Source: Phycisphaera sp. | Lineage (GTDB): Bacteria; Planctomycetota; Phycisphaerae; Phycisphaerales; Phycisphaeraceae | Direction of reading: 5' to 3' | Assembly (NCBI GenBank): GCA_016125215.1 | Contig: WGMF01000045.1 | Span: 1-58,994 of the forward strand | Length of the DNA stretch: 58,994 nucleotides | Made by a program: the position numbers and the translations under genes | The notes under the pieces: model-generated | Told to the model about the DNA's origin: nothing | The model's database searches: none | Seen by the model: only the letters and a program-made list of their open reading frames with translations | In this document: positions 1 to 7,511 of the stretch, piece by piece | Position numbering within the stretch: position 1 is the stretch's first letter | How the letters are laid out: each line of letters begins with the position of its first letter

Positions 1-231
1 AGTCCTGTGAATACGCTGCGCCCATCCGTTGGCTCCTTGAACACTCGACCGTGAGTGTGAGCACAACGTACACGCAAGCCGCCCAGGGCGCAATACCTAA
101 CAAGCGCCGAACGCGCTACGGATGGGTTGGGAATGCTCTAGGGGTGTCCGTCGCTCCAAATAGCGTCCAAGGGGTGCCACATGGCGTGGCCGCGAAGGCC
201 GCCATGTGCGGACGTTCAATGACTCCCGAAA
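1..231. other. Left edge, no gene; one REP-like palindrome
   Basis: I see no convincing gene here. An inverted pair CCCATCCGT (22-30) and ACGGATGGG (118-126) is present, and a REP-like palindrome lies at 178-208. A 12-mer, ATACCTAACAAG, at 93-104 recurs at 1753-1764, on the other side of the transposase and orphan gene. Confidence 0.5.
178..208. repeat. REP-like palindrome, copy 1
   Basis: The outer arms CACATGGCG (178-186) and CGCCATGTG (200-208) are perfectly complementary, and inner GGCC/GGCC bases extend the stem around a gcga-type loop. It sits 24 bases beyond the 3' end of the RAYT gene. Related copies lie at 847-877 and, inverted, at 1088-1118. Confidence 0.8.
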
Positions 232-768
232 TCACAAAGGGTCCATCGAAGGCCCGGACAAGAGATCACCCGCATACCATCGGGCACTGGACCATTTCCA
301 ATCCGTTGGTGTTTTCACCAGCCCGCGTCGCACAGGGTTGTTGTGGATGTAATCGATCTTCTCAAAACTCTCGTGGTCGCTGACGATGTTGCGGTCGTAC
401 CCGCCGCCGGCCTGCCAGAATCGGGTGACGCCGCGGGGGTCGGTGATCTTCTGAAGGATCGGGGCATTGATCTCCCACCAGCGCCCGATGACCTGTTGCG
501 CAAAACGGGCCTTGAGGGTGTTGAGAATCTTTTCGACGGTCAGGTCAACCGATGCTGTCTGGAGTAACAGGTGGACATGTTCGGGCATGAAGACCCACGC
601 ATAGAGGCGGAAGTTCTGTTTGGATTTGAGGTAGGTCAGACGCTCGACCAGCAGGTCCCTGATGCGGTCATTGTTGAGCAGTGGCAATCGGTGGTAGCAG
701 GAGAACGTCAGGTACCGCCCGTGTCCCGGGTGTTCGATCCGGCGGAGGAGACGGCGGGGTGATGACAT
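232..768 (-). CDS. REP-associated tyrosine transposase (RAYT, Y1_Tnp family)
   Basis: The 178-residue product is a single-domain HUH endonuclease of the IS200/IS605-like RAYT type. These enzymes nick single-stranded REP hairpins. The HUH motif is in MPEHVHLLL (His64, His66). The candidate catalytic tyrosine is Tyr124 in GGGYDRNI, and the family-typical YIHNNPVRRGLV follows. Length and motif order fit an intact enzyme. It stands alone, without IS ends or an accessory gene. Palindromes with shared arms flank it on both sides (178-208, 847-877, 1088-1118), as expected for a RAYT and its non-autonomous REP substrates. The family assignment rests on motifs; the link to these particular palindromes is inferred from proximity. 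Confidence 0.9.
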   Translation of the reverse strand: MSSPRRLLRRIEHPGHGRYLTFSCYHRLPLLNNDRIRDLLVERLTYLKSKQNFRLYAWVFMPEHVHLLLQTASVDLTVEKILNTLKARFAQQVIGRWWEINAPILQKITDPRGVTRFWQAGGGYDRNIVSDHESFEKIDYIHNNPVRRGLVKTPTDWKWSSARWYAGDLLSGPSMDPL

Positions 769-846
769 GGGTCGAGGTTAATGATTAGTTATGGAGCACG
801 CAATCGGCACGAAACACATGGCGGCCTTCGCCGGGGTGCGGGGTGC

Positions 847-877
847 CACATGGCGTGGCCGCCTAGGCCGCCATGTG
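847..877. repeat. REP-like palindrome, copy 2
   Basis: Same outer arms CACATGGCG/CGCCATGTG as the copy at 178-208, with a cta loop variant. A half-copy at 815-831 in the opposite orientation lies just upstream. Together they form a BIME-like head-to-head pair. Confidence 0.8.
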
Positions 878-1087
878 CGGGAGACGCAAGAACAACCGAC
901 CACCCCGACCGATCGGAAGGGTCATCTCGTCCGACTTATGGGTATGCATATTTGGGTGGTTTGTGTTCTCGAAAGCGCAGCCCCACACCCCTCACCCAAG
1001 AACGCCCGAACAGCCAAAGATTCCTTCAGGACAAGGCGACGGGAGTGTCGAGGCGTCATTGGATTGACCACTACACGGGAGACACAA

Positions 1088-1118
1088 CACATGGCGGCCT
1101 TCGCGGCCACGCCATGTG
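1088..1118. repeat. REP-like palindrome, copy 3 (inverted)
   Basis: The whole 31-base unit is the reverse complement of the copy at 178-208, including the asymmetric loop. The RAYT gene is therefore flanked by oppositely oriented copies. Confidence 0.8.
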
Positions 1119-1167
1119 GCACCCGGCAAACGCTGCGTCGAGCTGGGGGATAACAGGATGTCAGGGT

Positions 1168-1269
1168 GTAGGGTGGGTCAAGCTCCAAAGGAGCGGACCC
1201 ACCAAGTTGTTCGAGCATCCCACTTCCATGCGTGGTGGGTCCGTCGCTTCGCTCCTCGACCCACCCTAC
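1168..1269. repeat. Double-hairpin palindrome, second repeat family
   Basis: A perfect 12-bp inverted repeat, GTAGGGTGGGTC (1168-1179) and GACCCACCCTAC (1258-1269), bounds 102 bases. Inside are GGACCCACC (1195-1203) and GGTGGGTCC (1234-1242), so it can fold as one long stem or as two hairpins. It does not share sequence with the CACATGGCG family. Confidence 0.7.
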
Positions 1270-1279
1270 CCCGCTCGGG

Positions 1280-1717
1280 CTACTTGCTAAGCCAAAACTG
1301 CCACCATCGTTTTCGACGCAATGGTGTCGAACCCTTCCATTCCTCTGTCGCGGTAACCGGTTTCCAATTCTGGGGATTCCATTCTTCTGGACGGTGCAAC
1401 TGCAGAGTCTGAGGGTCGAACACGACTAAGCTGTGTGCTGCTGCAAGGGAGCGAACGGCAAAGTCGACCTCATCTGCCCGCGGCCACACGCACTCAATGT
1501 ATAACGTATTTATCGCTCCTCCGAACTCGTGACTCCATGGAAGATTAGAGTCATCTACTGTATGAAAGCGCGCGATCAATTCACGATGAAACGTACAGAT
1601 TTTGTCGGTCGCCTCAGTTTCTCCGAAGGTCGAATCCATCGCATCACAAAATAAATCCTCCGCCTCGTCTGGCTTGAGACTTTGATCGGTATCAATGATA
1701 AGTAGATCGTAACCCAC
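1280..1717 (-). CDS. Uncharacterised small acidic protein, AT-richer than its neighbours
   Basis: A 145-residue product with a GTG start and an AGGAA stretch upstream. I do not recognise it firmly. The opening GYDLLIID and the later segment IECVWPRADEVDFAVRSL followed by HSLVVFDPQ resemble, from memory, small proteins with a YDLxxW start that occur in toxin/immunity neighbourhoods. The tail is basic and Trp-rich (RRKRWWQFW). Codon use (TTA, ATA-type, many A/T third positions) is clearly unlike the GC-rich neighbours, which suggests recent acquisition. It lies beside the RAYT/REP patch and has no signal peptide. Confidence 0.6.
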   Translation of the reverse strand: MGYDLLIIDTDQSLKPDEAEDLFCDAMDSTFGETEATDKICTFHRELIARFHTVDDSNLPWSHEFGGAINTLYIECVWPRADEVDFAVRSLAAAHSLVVFDPQTLQLHRPEEWNPQNWKPVTATEEWKGSTPLRRKRWWQFWLSK

Positions 1718-1789
1718 GGAAGATTCCTAACGGTTGATTATACAACGATCCGATACCTAACAAGGTGTATTGTACATCAACAAACCCCC

Positions 1790-2851
1790 TCACCCCAACC
1801 ACTCCACCAACTTCGGCGCGAAGTAGGTCAGGATCAGATCCGCCCCCGCGCGTTTGATGGCGATCGTCGTTTCGATCGCCGTGTTTTTCAGGTCGAGCCA
1901 ACCTTTTTCCGCGGCGGCGTGGAGCATCGCGTATTCGCCGCTGACGTGGTAAGCGGCTAACGGCAAACTCGTAACCCGGCGCATCTGGCTCAGGATGTCG
2001 AGGTACGGCACAGCCGGTTTGACCATCACCATGTCGGCACCCTCCGCGATGTCCGCTTCGAGTTCGGTGCGCCACTCGCGGGATCGGCGGTAGTCCATCT
2101 GGTAACTCTTGCGGTCGCCGCCGCCGGCGATGTGGCCCTGGCCGGCGTCGCGGAACGGGCCGTAGAAGTTCGAGGCGTACTTGACGCTGTAGGAGAGGAT
2201 GGCCACGTTCTCGAAACCCGCGGCGTCGAGGGCCTGTCTTATCGCGGCGACCATGTGGTCCATCATGCCCGAGGGGGCGACGACATCCGCGCCGGCCTGC
2301 GCTTGAGCGACGGCTGTCTGACCGAGCAGTTCGAGCGTCGCGTCGTTGGCCACCACCATCGCGTGGTCGTGACTGTCCAGCGCGCCGCAGTGGCCGTGGT
2401 CGGTGTACTCGCAGAAGCACAGATCGTTGTAGACCACCACGTCCAGCCCGGCGTCGCGCACGGCTTTGGTCAGGCGATTGACCGGCGCATCGGGATGGCG
2501 GGCATACGAACCGGTCCCATCTTTCATTTCCGGGGGGGTGACGCCGAAGAAGATGAACTGCGTTAAGCCGGCCTTGGACAGGTCGCGGATGAGGTTCATT
2601 GCACCCTTGACGGGGAGCTGGCTCACGCCCGGCATGGAGGCCACGGGGATCGCGCGGTCGCCGGGGTGGATGAACATCGGGTAGATCAGGTCCTGCGGGT
2701 GGAGTCGGACGTCGGCCACCGCATCACGCAGGGGGATGCCCCGACGGAGGCGACGGGGCCGGATCGGGCTGTATGGTTTGGGGTGGGCCCGGCGGTCAAG
2801 TGTGGCCGGGACAGGGGATTGCGACGGTTTAGTCGGGCGTTTGCTGGCCAT
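1790..2851 (-). CDS. hemB: Delta-aminolevulinic acid dehydratase (porphobilinogen synthase)
   Basis: HemB condenses two 5-aminolevulinate molecules to porphobilinogen, the first common step of tetrapyrrole synthesis, in the cytoplasm. At 353 residues it is slightly longer than usual because of a basic N-terminal extension of about 30 residues. The Schiff-base lysines are Lys224 in SYSVKYAS and Lys278 in MVMVKPA. Cys145, Cys147 and Cys155 in CFCEYTDHGHC form the zinc site of the Zn-dependent class. APSGMMDHM is also typical. It is monocistronic here. It matches the siroheme demand of the reductase at 40.5 kb only in the general sense that both need tetrapyrroles. Confidence 0.97.
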   Translation of the reverse strand: MASKRPTKPSQSPVPATLDRRAHPKPYSPIRPRRLRRGIPLRDAVADVRLHPQDLIYPMFIHPGDRAIPVASMPGVSQLPVKGAMNLIRDLSKAGLTQFIFFGVTPPEMKDGTGSYARHPDAPVNRLTKAVRDAGLDVVVYNDLCFCEYTDHGHCGALDSHDHAMVVANDATLELLGQTAVAQAQAGADVVAPSGMMDHMVAAIRQALDAAGFENVAILSYSVKYASNFYGPFRDAGQGHIAGGGDRKSYQMDYRRSREWRTELEADIAEGADMVMVKPAVPYLDILSQMRRVTSLPLAAYHVSGEYAMLHAAAEKGWLDLKNTAIETTIAIKRAGADLILTYFAPKLVEWLG

Positions 2852-3612
2852 AGGGCGTCATCATATCCCATCGTCTTTTCCGAGTCACGGCCAAACGGTC
2901 TGGTCAAATCGCCTGACCCCGGGCAAAAAACCCGTATTAACGACAGCGCCCCCGGCAGCCCCCAACCGTCCGACCGCACAGGTTATCCACTTTATTAGAA
3001 AGATTTGCCCCGGAGCCTTGACAGGATTCACAGCCGCTAGGTATTCTACTTAGTAGGTTCAGCCTGGTGGGACTGGGCAGAACAGGATTACACGGCTCGT
3101 CGGTCAGCGGTTCTCATTGCCATTTAATTTTTCTTTCGGCTCATTCATCCACCGACGCGTCAAGCGAACCCTCCCTCCAACCGGTCCCCACAGAACGAAC
3201 CCTCAGATCAAACGCCTCGTGACGGCTGTTCACAGCGGCCCCGATGCGTGCGGAGCAAGCCCGAGAATGGCTTGCTTTGTGGCGTGAAGTTTGGGCTTCA
3301 CGACCGGCTGGTCTGATGGGGTCGTTGAGCGGAACCTTCCGGGCATCGGGGTGGCCGACTGGTCTGACGCCTGTCTCCAGTTGGCTGGGTTGCTTGGGTT
3401 ATCGAGGCGAGTGTTTCGCCTCCGCGTTGGTTGGGTCGACCGCAATCGTACGGCTAAGGAGAGTTCGAGGTTCGGAATCATATCCATCGTCTTCTTCGCG
3501 CGTGTGGGCGTTCCACACAACCCCAGCGAAGACCGAACCGAAGACCGACCAAAAGCCCGCGGCTGCCTAGACCCAAAAAATCTGTCTCATCCATTAACAT
3601 TGGAGACCTCGA
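2852..3612. other. Long intergenic region between hemB and a pseudopilin; structured leader
   Basis: No gene is supported in 761 bases. The left part must hold the hemB promoter and the right part the pseudopilin promoter and leader. Three small hairpins cluster on the + strand: AGCAAGCC/GGCTTGCT (3254-3276), GTGAAG/CTTCAC (3284-3301) and GAGGCGA/TCGCCTC (3404-3422). An AT-rich stretch near 3120-3140 could be promoter sequence. Confidence 0.45.
3254..3422 (+). promoter_or_regulatory. Hairpin cluster in the presumed 5' leader of the pseudopilin gene
   Basis: Three stem-loops with perfect stems of 8, 6 and 7 bp lie 190-360 bases upstream of the pseudopilin ATG. The first two are adjacent. No known riboswitch was recognised. 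A structured untranslated leader is an inference. Confidence 0.3.
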
Positions 3613-4299
3613 ATGAACTGGAAGAAAACTGCCTTTACGCTCATCGAGCTGCTGGTGGTCATCTCGATCATCGCCCTGCTGGTCGGGATCCTGCTCCCGG
3701 CCCTCGGTGCAGCCCGCCGAACCGCCAACAAGATGAAGAACAGCACCCAGCTGGCCGGCATCGTCAAGAAGATGGTTCTTGACGCCGACCAGCTCAGCGA
3801 CAAGTTCCAAGGCCTGGGCAGCAGCAACCTGACCACGGCCGGCGTGTCTGCCATCCCGACCAGTGCCGTTGCCGCCGAGCAATTCGGCTACCTGTTCCGC
3901 AACGGTCTTGACGCCAAGCTGGCGATGAGCCCGCTGGACCAGAGCGTCACGGCCTTCACAGGCACGAGCGTCGCTGCGACATCCAACATCAGCTACGCCA
4001 TGCTCCGCCCCAACAGCACCTTCTTCAAGAACGACACCAGCGCTTCGACGCCGATCGTGGCTGACTTCGCCGGTGCCTCGAAGAGTGGTGCCAGCACCGC
4101 AAACAGCGCCAAGGGTGGCCTGTGGGTCAACCTGGACACCACCAAGAACTGGGAAGGCGGCATCGGCTGGGGCGACGCCCACGCCGGCCACGAGACCGAC
4201 ATGGTCAACAAGGGTGTGTTGTTCAACACCGTGACCGTGAGCAACATCTTCTCGTCCAACGCCTCGCTCACTTCCGCCGACGTTCTCAAGCTCGACTGA
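3613..4299 (+). CDS. Stand-alone type II/IV pseudopilin-like protein
   Basis: The 228-residue protein begins MNWKKTAFTLIELLVVISI, a class III prepilin signal. A prepilin peptidase would cut after Ala7, and Glu12 is position +5 of the mature protein. The hydrophobic helix is followed by a Ser/Ala/Thr-rich globular part with few charged residues and a C-terminal WGDAHAGHETDMV segment. It is not in the pilus operon at 15-29 kb; it is a single gene with a long leader and a strong terminator, which suggests high, independent expression. It could be a major fibre subunit or one of the many planctomycete prepilin-domain proteins of unknown role. Confidence 0.85.
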   Translation: MNWKKTAFTLIELLVVISIIALLVGILLPALGAARRTANKMKNSTQLAGIVKKMVLDADQLSDKFQGLGSSNLTTAGVSAIPTSAVAAEQFGYLFRNGLDAKLAMSPLDQSVTAFTGTSVAATSNISYAMLRPNSTFFKNDTSASTPIVADFAGASKSGASTANSAKGGLWVNLDTTKNWEGGIGWGDAHAGHETDMVNKGVLFNTVTVSNIFSSNASLTSADVLKLD

Positions 4300-4344
4300 G
4301 CCAAGAGTATCAGGGCTTGAAATCAAGCCTCAAGACAATCTCAA

Positions 4345-4375
4345 AACGGCTGTCCGAAAGGGCAGCCGTTTTTTT
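4345..4375 (+). terminator. Rho-independent terminator after the pseudopilin gene
   Basis: An 11-bp stem, AACGGCTGTCC with GGGCAGCCGTT (one G-U pair), closed by a GAAA tetraloop and running into T7 (4369-4375), 46 bases after the stop codon. This is the clearest intrinsic terminator in the window. Confidence 0.92.
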
Positions 4376-4519
4376 CTAACCACAATGGTCCGATGACCAA
4401 ATACATCTGTATTAAGGCACCGCCAGACATGGGGAAAGATCTCGCGATGGGGCGATGCCGCACCGGGGTAAACATCGATCAAGAATCAAAGTGGAAGCCA
4501 GTCGTGGTGTAACATTAAG

Positions 4520-6496
4520 TTAGCTTGAAATCTTCGGTCGCTTAAGGCTGTTTTGCTCAAACTCAAGGACTTTCGGGCCGTAGTCAAAGCCCGGTTCGTA
4601 GGACGAACCTTCCTTGCCATAATAGGTCATGTCGTGGATGCCCTGCGGCTGGAGAAGTCGCTCCTGAGAGAGTGCTTCGTCGTCGAGGCTGGTATTGTTT
4701 ACCAGTTCCAGAAGTTGGATCGTGGTTTTCTGATAGGGGTCGATCTTGAGTGATTCTTCGAGACACTTGCGGGCTTTGTCTCGATTGTGAAGGGAGAGAT
4801 ACGTTCGACCCATCTCGCGGAGGACTTGGTAATCGGGGGCGTCGTCATTATGGACGATGGCACGGTAGTGCTGCAGAGCCTGAACGAAATCCCCGTCGTG
4901 TTGGCAGATCAGTCCCGCAATAAAGTTGGAGTAAGCGTTTTTCGGTTCGTTGATGAGGGCCTGATTGATTGCGCCCCGGGCCTGGCCGTAGGAATTTAGG
5001 TCCATGTAGGCGGTGGCGAGGCTGGCCCAGGCGTTGGCGTTCGTGAAGTCGAGGCTCAACGCGAGCTTGAACCACTTGATCGCGGAAATCGTCTGGCCGT
5101 GCTTCTGGTCCACGCCCCCGAGGCGGACGATGACATTGGTGTCTCCCGGGTTCGCCTTGTAGGCCTGGACGAGATAGTCCACCGCGGCCTTTTCGTCGCC
5201 CTGATTGAAATAGAGTGCGCTGAGGTTGAACAGGGCGGCGGGGTTCTTGGCGTCGGCGTCGACGGCACGGGTGAAGAGCGTGATGGAGTCGTCCCAGTAC
5301 CCGACCTGGATATAGGCGTTGACCATGAGCACAGCCATGATGGCGGTGAGGCAGAAGCCGGTGACGATGCGTTTGATCGGGTAACGGTCGAGCAGTTCCA
5401 CGACGCCCCAGACGACCATGACGAGCAAGCCGATGTGCGGGAAGTAGCTGTATCGGTCGGTGTAGCTGTGAAGCCCGACGCGGACCACCCCGACGACGGG
5501 CACCATCGTGCCGAGGAACCACAGCCAGCCCACGAGCAGGTAGGGCCTGCGTCTGCGTTCGTGCACGGAAAGCCACGTGATGAGCACGAGCACGACGACG
5601 CAGACCACGATGTGCCAGTAGGCCCAGTTGATTTTCTGGAAGTAGAGGACCGTCAGCGCCCCGGGGGCAAAGAGTTTCTGGATGTACCACGTGTAGGCCA
5701 CGAGGACGATGGAGACACGGAAGGGCCAGGGCAGGGGGGCCGCCATGGCCTTGGTCTGCGCGAACATGGTCAGGGCGCTGACCGCGATGACCATCAAGAA
5801 ATGGGGCAGCTTTTCGAGGGTCAGTCGGCCCAGGCTCTTGAACATATCCCGCCGGGACCCTGCCATGTTCACCCGCTTGAGTGGCCAGAAGTCGAGCACG
5901 AGCATCAGGCACGGCAGGGTGACGAGCGTGGGCTTGGCCGCCAGCGACAGGGCAAGCATCAGCGTGAAGAGCAGGTACCGACCCGTGTTCGGGCGTTTGA
6001 CGTAGCTGTGGTAGTTGAGCAGCGTGATCAGGCCGAAGAAGATCGACAGCACGTCCTTGCGTTCGGAGACCCACGCGACGGATTCGACGTGCAGGGGGTG
6101 GATCGCCCAGATCATGGCCGCCACCAGCGCGGCACGGAGCCCCCCGAAGTACCGTCGAAGCACGTGGTAGACCAGCACGCCGTTGAGCAGGTGAAAGACG
6201 ATGTTGGTGAAATGGAAGCCCGCCGCCGTCTCCCCGAAGAGGTTGACATCCAGCAGATAGGAGAGCCAGGTCAACGGGTGCCAGTTGCCCATCTCGAAGG
6301 TGGTCCAGGCCCACTTGAAGTTGTCCCACGTCAGGCCCAACGGGATACGCTTGTTGAGGAAGAGGTATCCGTTGTCGTCGTAATCCACAAAGCCGCAGTA
6401 GAGCGCACGGTTGTAGACCACGATCACCATCAGCGACAGTATGAGCCAGATCATGGCTCGCTCGTTCTTTCGGACCCATTGCATCAACTGGCTCAT
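4520..6496 (-). CDS. Multi-pass membrane protein with C-terminal TPR repeats (GT-C/TMTC-like)
   Basis: The 658-residue product has a short cytoplasmic start, about ten or more hydrophobic segments up to roughly residue 400, then tetratricopeptide repeats to about 560. The early YDDNGYLFLN and HPLHVESVAWVSERKDVLS are typical of GT-C-fold proteins with TPRs, related to the eukaryotic TMTC and bacterial PMT families. Such proteins use lipid-linked sugars to modify proteins or glycans. The actual donor and acceptor are unknown. It is followed on the same strand by a GT2 glycosyltransferase and preceded by no gene for 140 bases. The start is the first ATG. Confidence 0.85.
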   Translation of the reverse strand: MSQLMQWVRKNERAMIWLILSLMVIVVYNRALYCGFVDYDDNGYLFLNKRIPLGLTWDNFKWAWTTFEMGNWHPLTWLSYLLDVNLFGETAAGFHFTNIVFHLLNGVLVYHVLRRYFGGLRAALVAAMIWAIHPLHVESVAWVSERKDVLSIFFGLITLLNYHSYVKRPNTGRYLLFTLMLALSLAAKPTLVTLPCLMLVLDFWPLKRVNMAGSRRDMFKSLGRLTLEKLPHFLMVIAVSALTMFAQTKAMAAPLPWPFRVSIVLVAYTWYIQKLFAPGALTVLYFQKINWAYWHIVVCVVVLVLITWLSVHERRRRPYLLVGWLWFLGTMVPVVGVVRVGLHSYTDRYSYFPHIGLLVMVVWGVVELLDRYPIKRIVTGFCLTAIMAVLMVNAYIQVGYWDDSITLFTRAVDADAKNPAALFNLSALYFNQGDEKAAVDYLVQAYKANPGDTNVIVRLGGVDQKHGQTISAIKWFKLALSLDFTNANAWASLATAYMDLNSYGQARGAINQALINEPKNAYSNFIAGLICQHDGDFVQALQHYRAIVHNDDAPDYQVLREMGRTYLSLHNRDKARKCLEESLKIDPYQKTTIQLLELVNNTSLDDEALSQERLLQPQGIHDMTYYGKEGSSYEPGFDYGPKVLEFEQNSLKRPKISS

Positions 6497-6587
6497 GAGG
6501 TGTCTCTGGCGTGTGTTATCCCGATTGGCCCGGACCGGCGGGCGCGGGTGTAATTGAGGATTGCGATCTCAGAAAGTGTACGAAAAG

Positions 6588-6711
6588 CCCTCCCCTTTGA
6601 AGGGGAGGGGTTGGGGAGGGGATGTGCTGCATGGCAATTCATTAGCTTTCCAACTGTCGGTGTTGTCTCGGAGCACCCTCCCCCAGCCCCTCCCTCTAAA
6701 GAAGGAGGGGT
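6588..6711. repeat. G/C-run inverted repeat between two glycosylation genes
   Basis: A C-rich then G-rich palindrome at about 6588-6619 (CCCTCCCC, ttga, AGGGGAGGG, then GGGGAGGGG) is answered by CCCTCCCCCAGCCCCTCCC and GGAGGGG at 6676-6710. Each half can fold alone, or the halves can pair with one another. It fills the space between the start of the GT-C/TPR gene and the end of the GT2 gene. Confidence 0.7.
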
Positions 6712-6727
6712 GTTGACATGGAAGAAC

Positions 6728-7480
6728 TCAGGCCTGGTCCGTGAACGGGCCGGGCTTGAGCAGCCCGCGGCGGGCCAGGAAAAACCGTGTGGCCGCGGCC
6801 ATGCAGCCCAGGCCGTATTTGCACGAGCGGATGAAGTTGATCGACGAGGCGTCTGTAAAATATTTCGTCGGGCAACTCACCTCGGCGATGGTGTAGCCCT
6901 TCCAGAGGATTTGCATGAGCATCTGATTGTCGAACACGAAGTCGTCCGAGTTGCGTTCGAGGGGGAGGGCTTCGAGCAGTTCCCTCGAAAACGCGCGGTA
7001 GCCGGTGTGGTACTCGGAGAGCTTAGCACCGGTCATGATGTTGGCGTAGAGGGTCAGGAAACGGTTGGCGACATAGCGCCACCAGGGCATGCCCTGTTTG
7101 CGCGCCTTACCGCCGAGCACCCGTGAGCCGAGCACGCAGGGGTACAGGCCGTTGGCAATCATCGTCGCCATCGCGGGGATGAGCAGCGGGGTGTACTGGT
7201 AATCGGGGTGGACCATCACGACCACGTCGGCCCCGTTCTCCAGGGCCAGTCGGTAGCATGTTTTCTGGTTGCCCCCGTAGCCTTTGTTGACCTCGTGCCG
7301 GTGGGCAAGGGTGTTGGGCAGTTTCTCCGCAAGTTCGAGCGTGTTGTCCTTGCTGGCGTCGTCGACGACGATGACCAGGTCCACGCAGCCCTGCGACATG
7401 ACCTCGTTGTAGGTGCGCTCCAGCGTGACCGCCGCGTTGTAGGCGGGCATGACCACGACGACCTTTTTGCCGTTGAACAT
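6728..7480 (-). CDS. Family 2 glycosyltransferase (polyprenol-phosphate sugar synthase-like)
   Basis: A 250-residue GT-A enzyme. It has VVVVMPAYNAAVTLE at the N-terminus, VVDDASKDNT for nucleotide-sugar binding, and VMVHPDYQYTP in the place of the metal-binding DxD, then the acceptor segment with SEYHTGYRAFS. No C-terminal membrane pair is seen, so it is probably a soluble, membrane-associated enzyme like dolichyl-phosphate mannose synthase. Such enzymes charge polyprenyl phosphate, which would feed the GT-C-like protein encoded next to it. That pairing is an inference from order (same strand, 231-base gap with a palindrome). Confidence 0.88.
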   Translation of the reverse strand: MFNGKKVVVVMPAYNAAVTLERTYNEVMSQGCVDLVIVVDDASKDNTLELAEKLPNTLAHRHEVNKGYGGNQKTCYRLALENGADVVVMVHPDYQYTPLLIPAMATMIANGLYPCVLGSRVLGGKARKQGMPWWRYVANRFLTLYANIMTGAKLSEYHTGYRAFSRELLEALPLERNSDDFVFDNQMLMQILWKGYTIAEVSCPTKYFTDASSINFIRSCKYGLGCMAAATRFFLARRGLLKPGPFTDQA

Positions 7481-7511
7481 CGGGCTATTCTACCTTGTCT
7501 GATTGTCCGGG

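Larger units (their letters stand above)
769..1279. other. Repeat-rich intergenic region
   Basis: No credible gene in 511 bases. It holds a REP half-site (815-831), two full REP-like palindromes (847-877 and 1088-1118) and a separate double hairpin (1168-1269). Open frames crossing it are built largely from these repeats. Confidence 0.6.

Noticed and set aside
93-130. CTAACAAGCGCC looked like the start of an integron attC site.
   Set aside because: No matching inverse core and no integrase or cassette array; the nearby inverted pair does not have attC spacing.
3244-3782. Two overlapping + strand frames upstream of the pseudopilin.
   Set aside because: No domain, and they run into the prepilin coding region in other frames; the region is better explained as a leader.
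5099-6553. Long + strand open frame of 484 codons.
   Set aside because: It is antisense to the GT-C/TPR gene and rich in Asp/His/Arg typical of shadow frames in GC-rich DNA.
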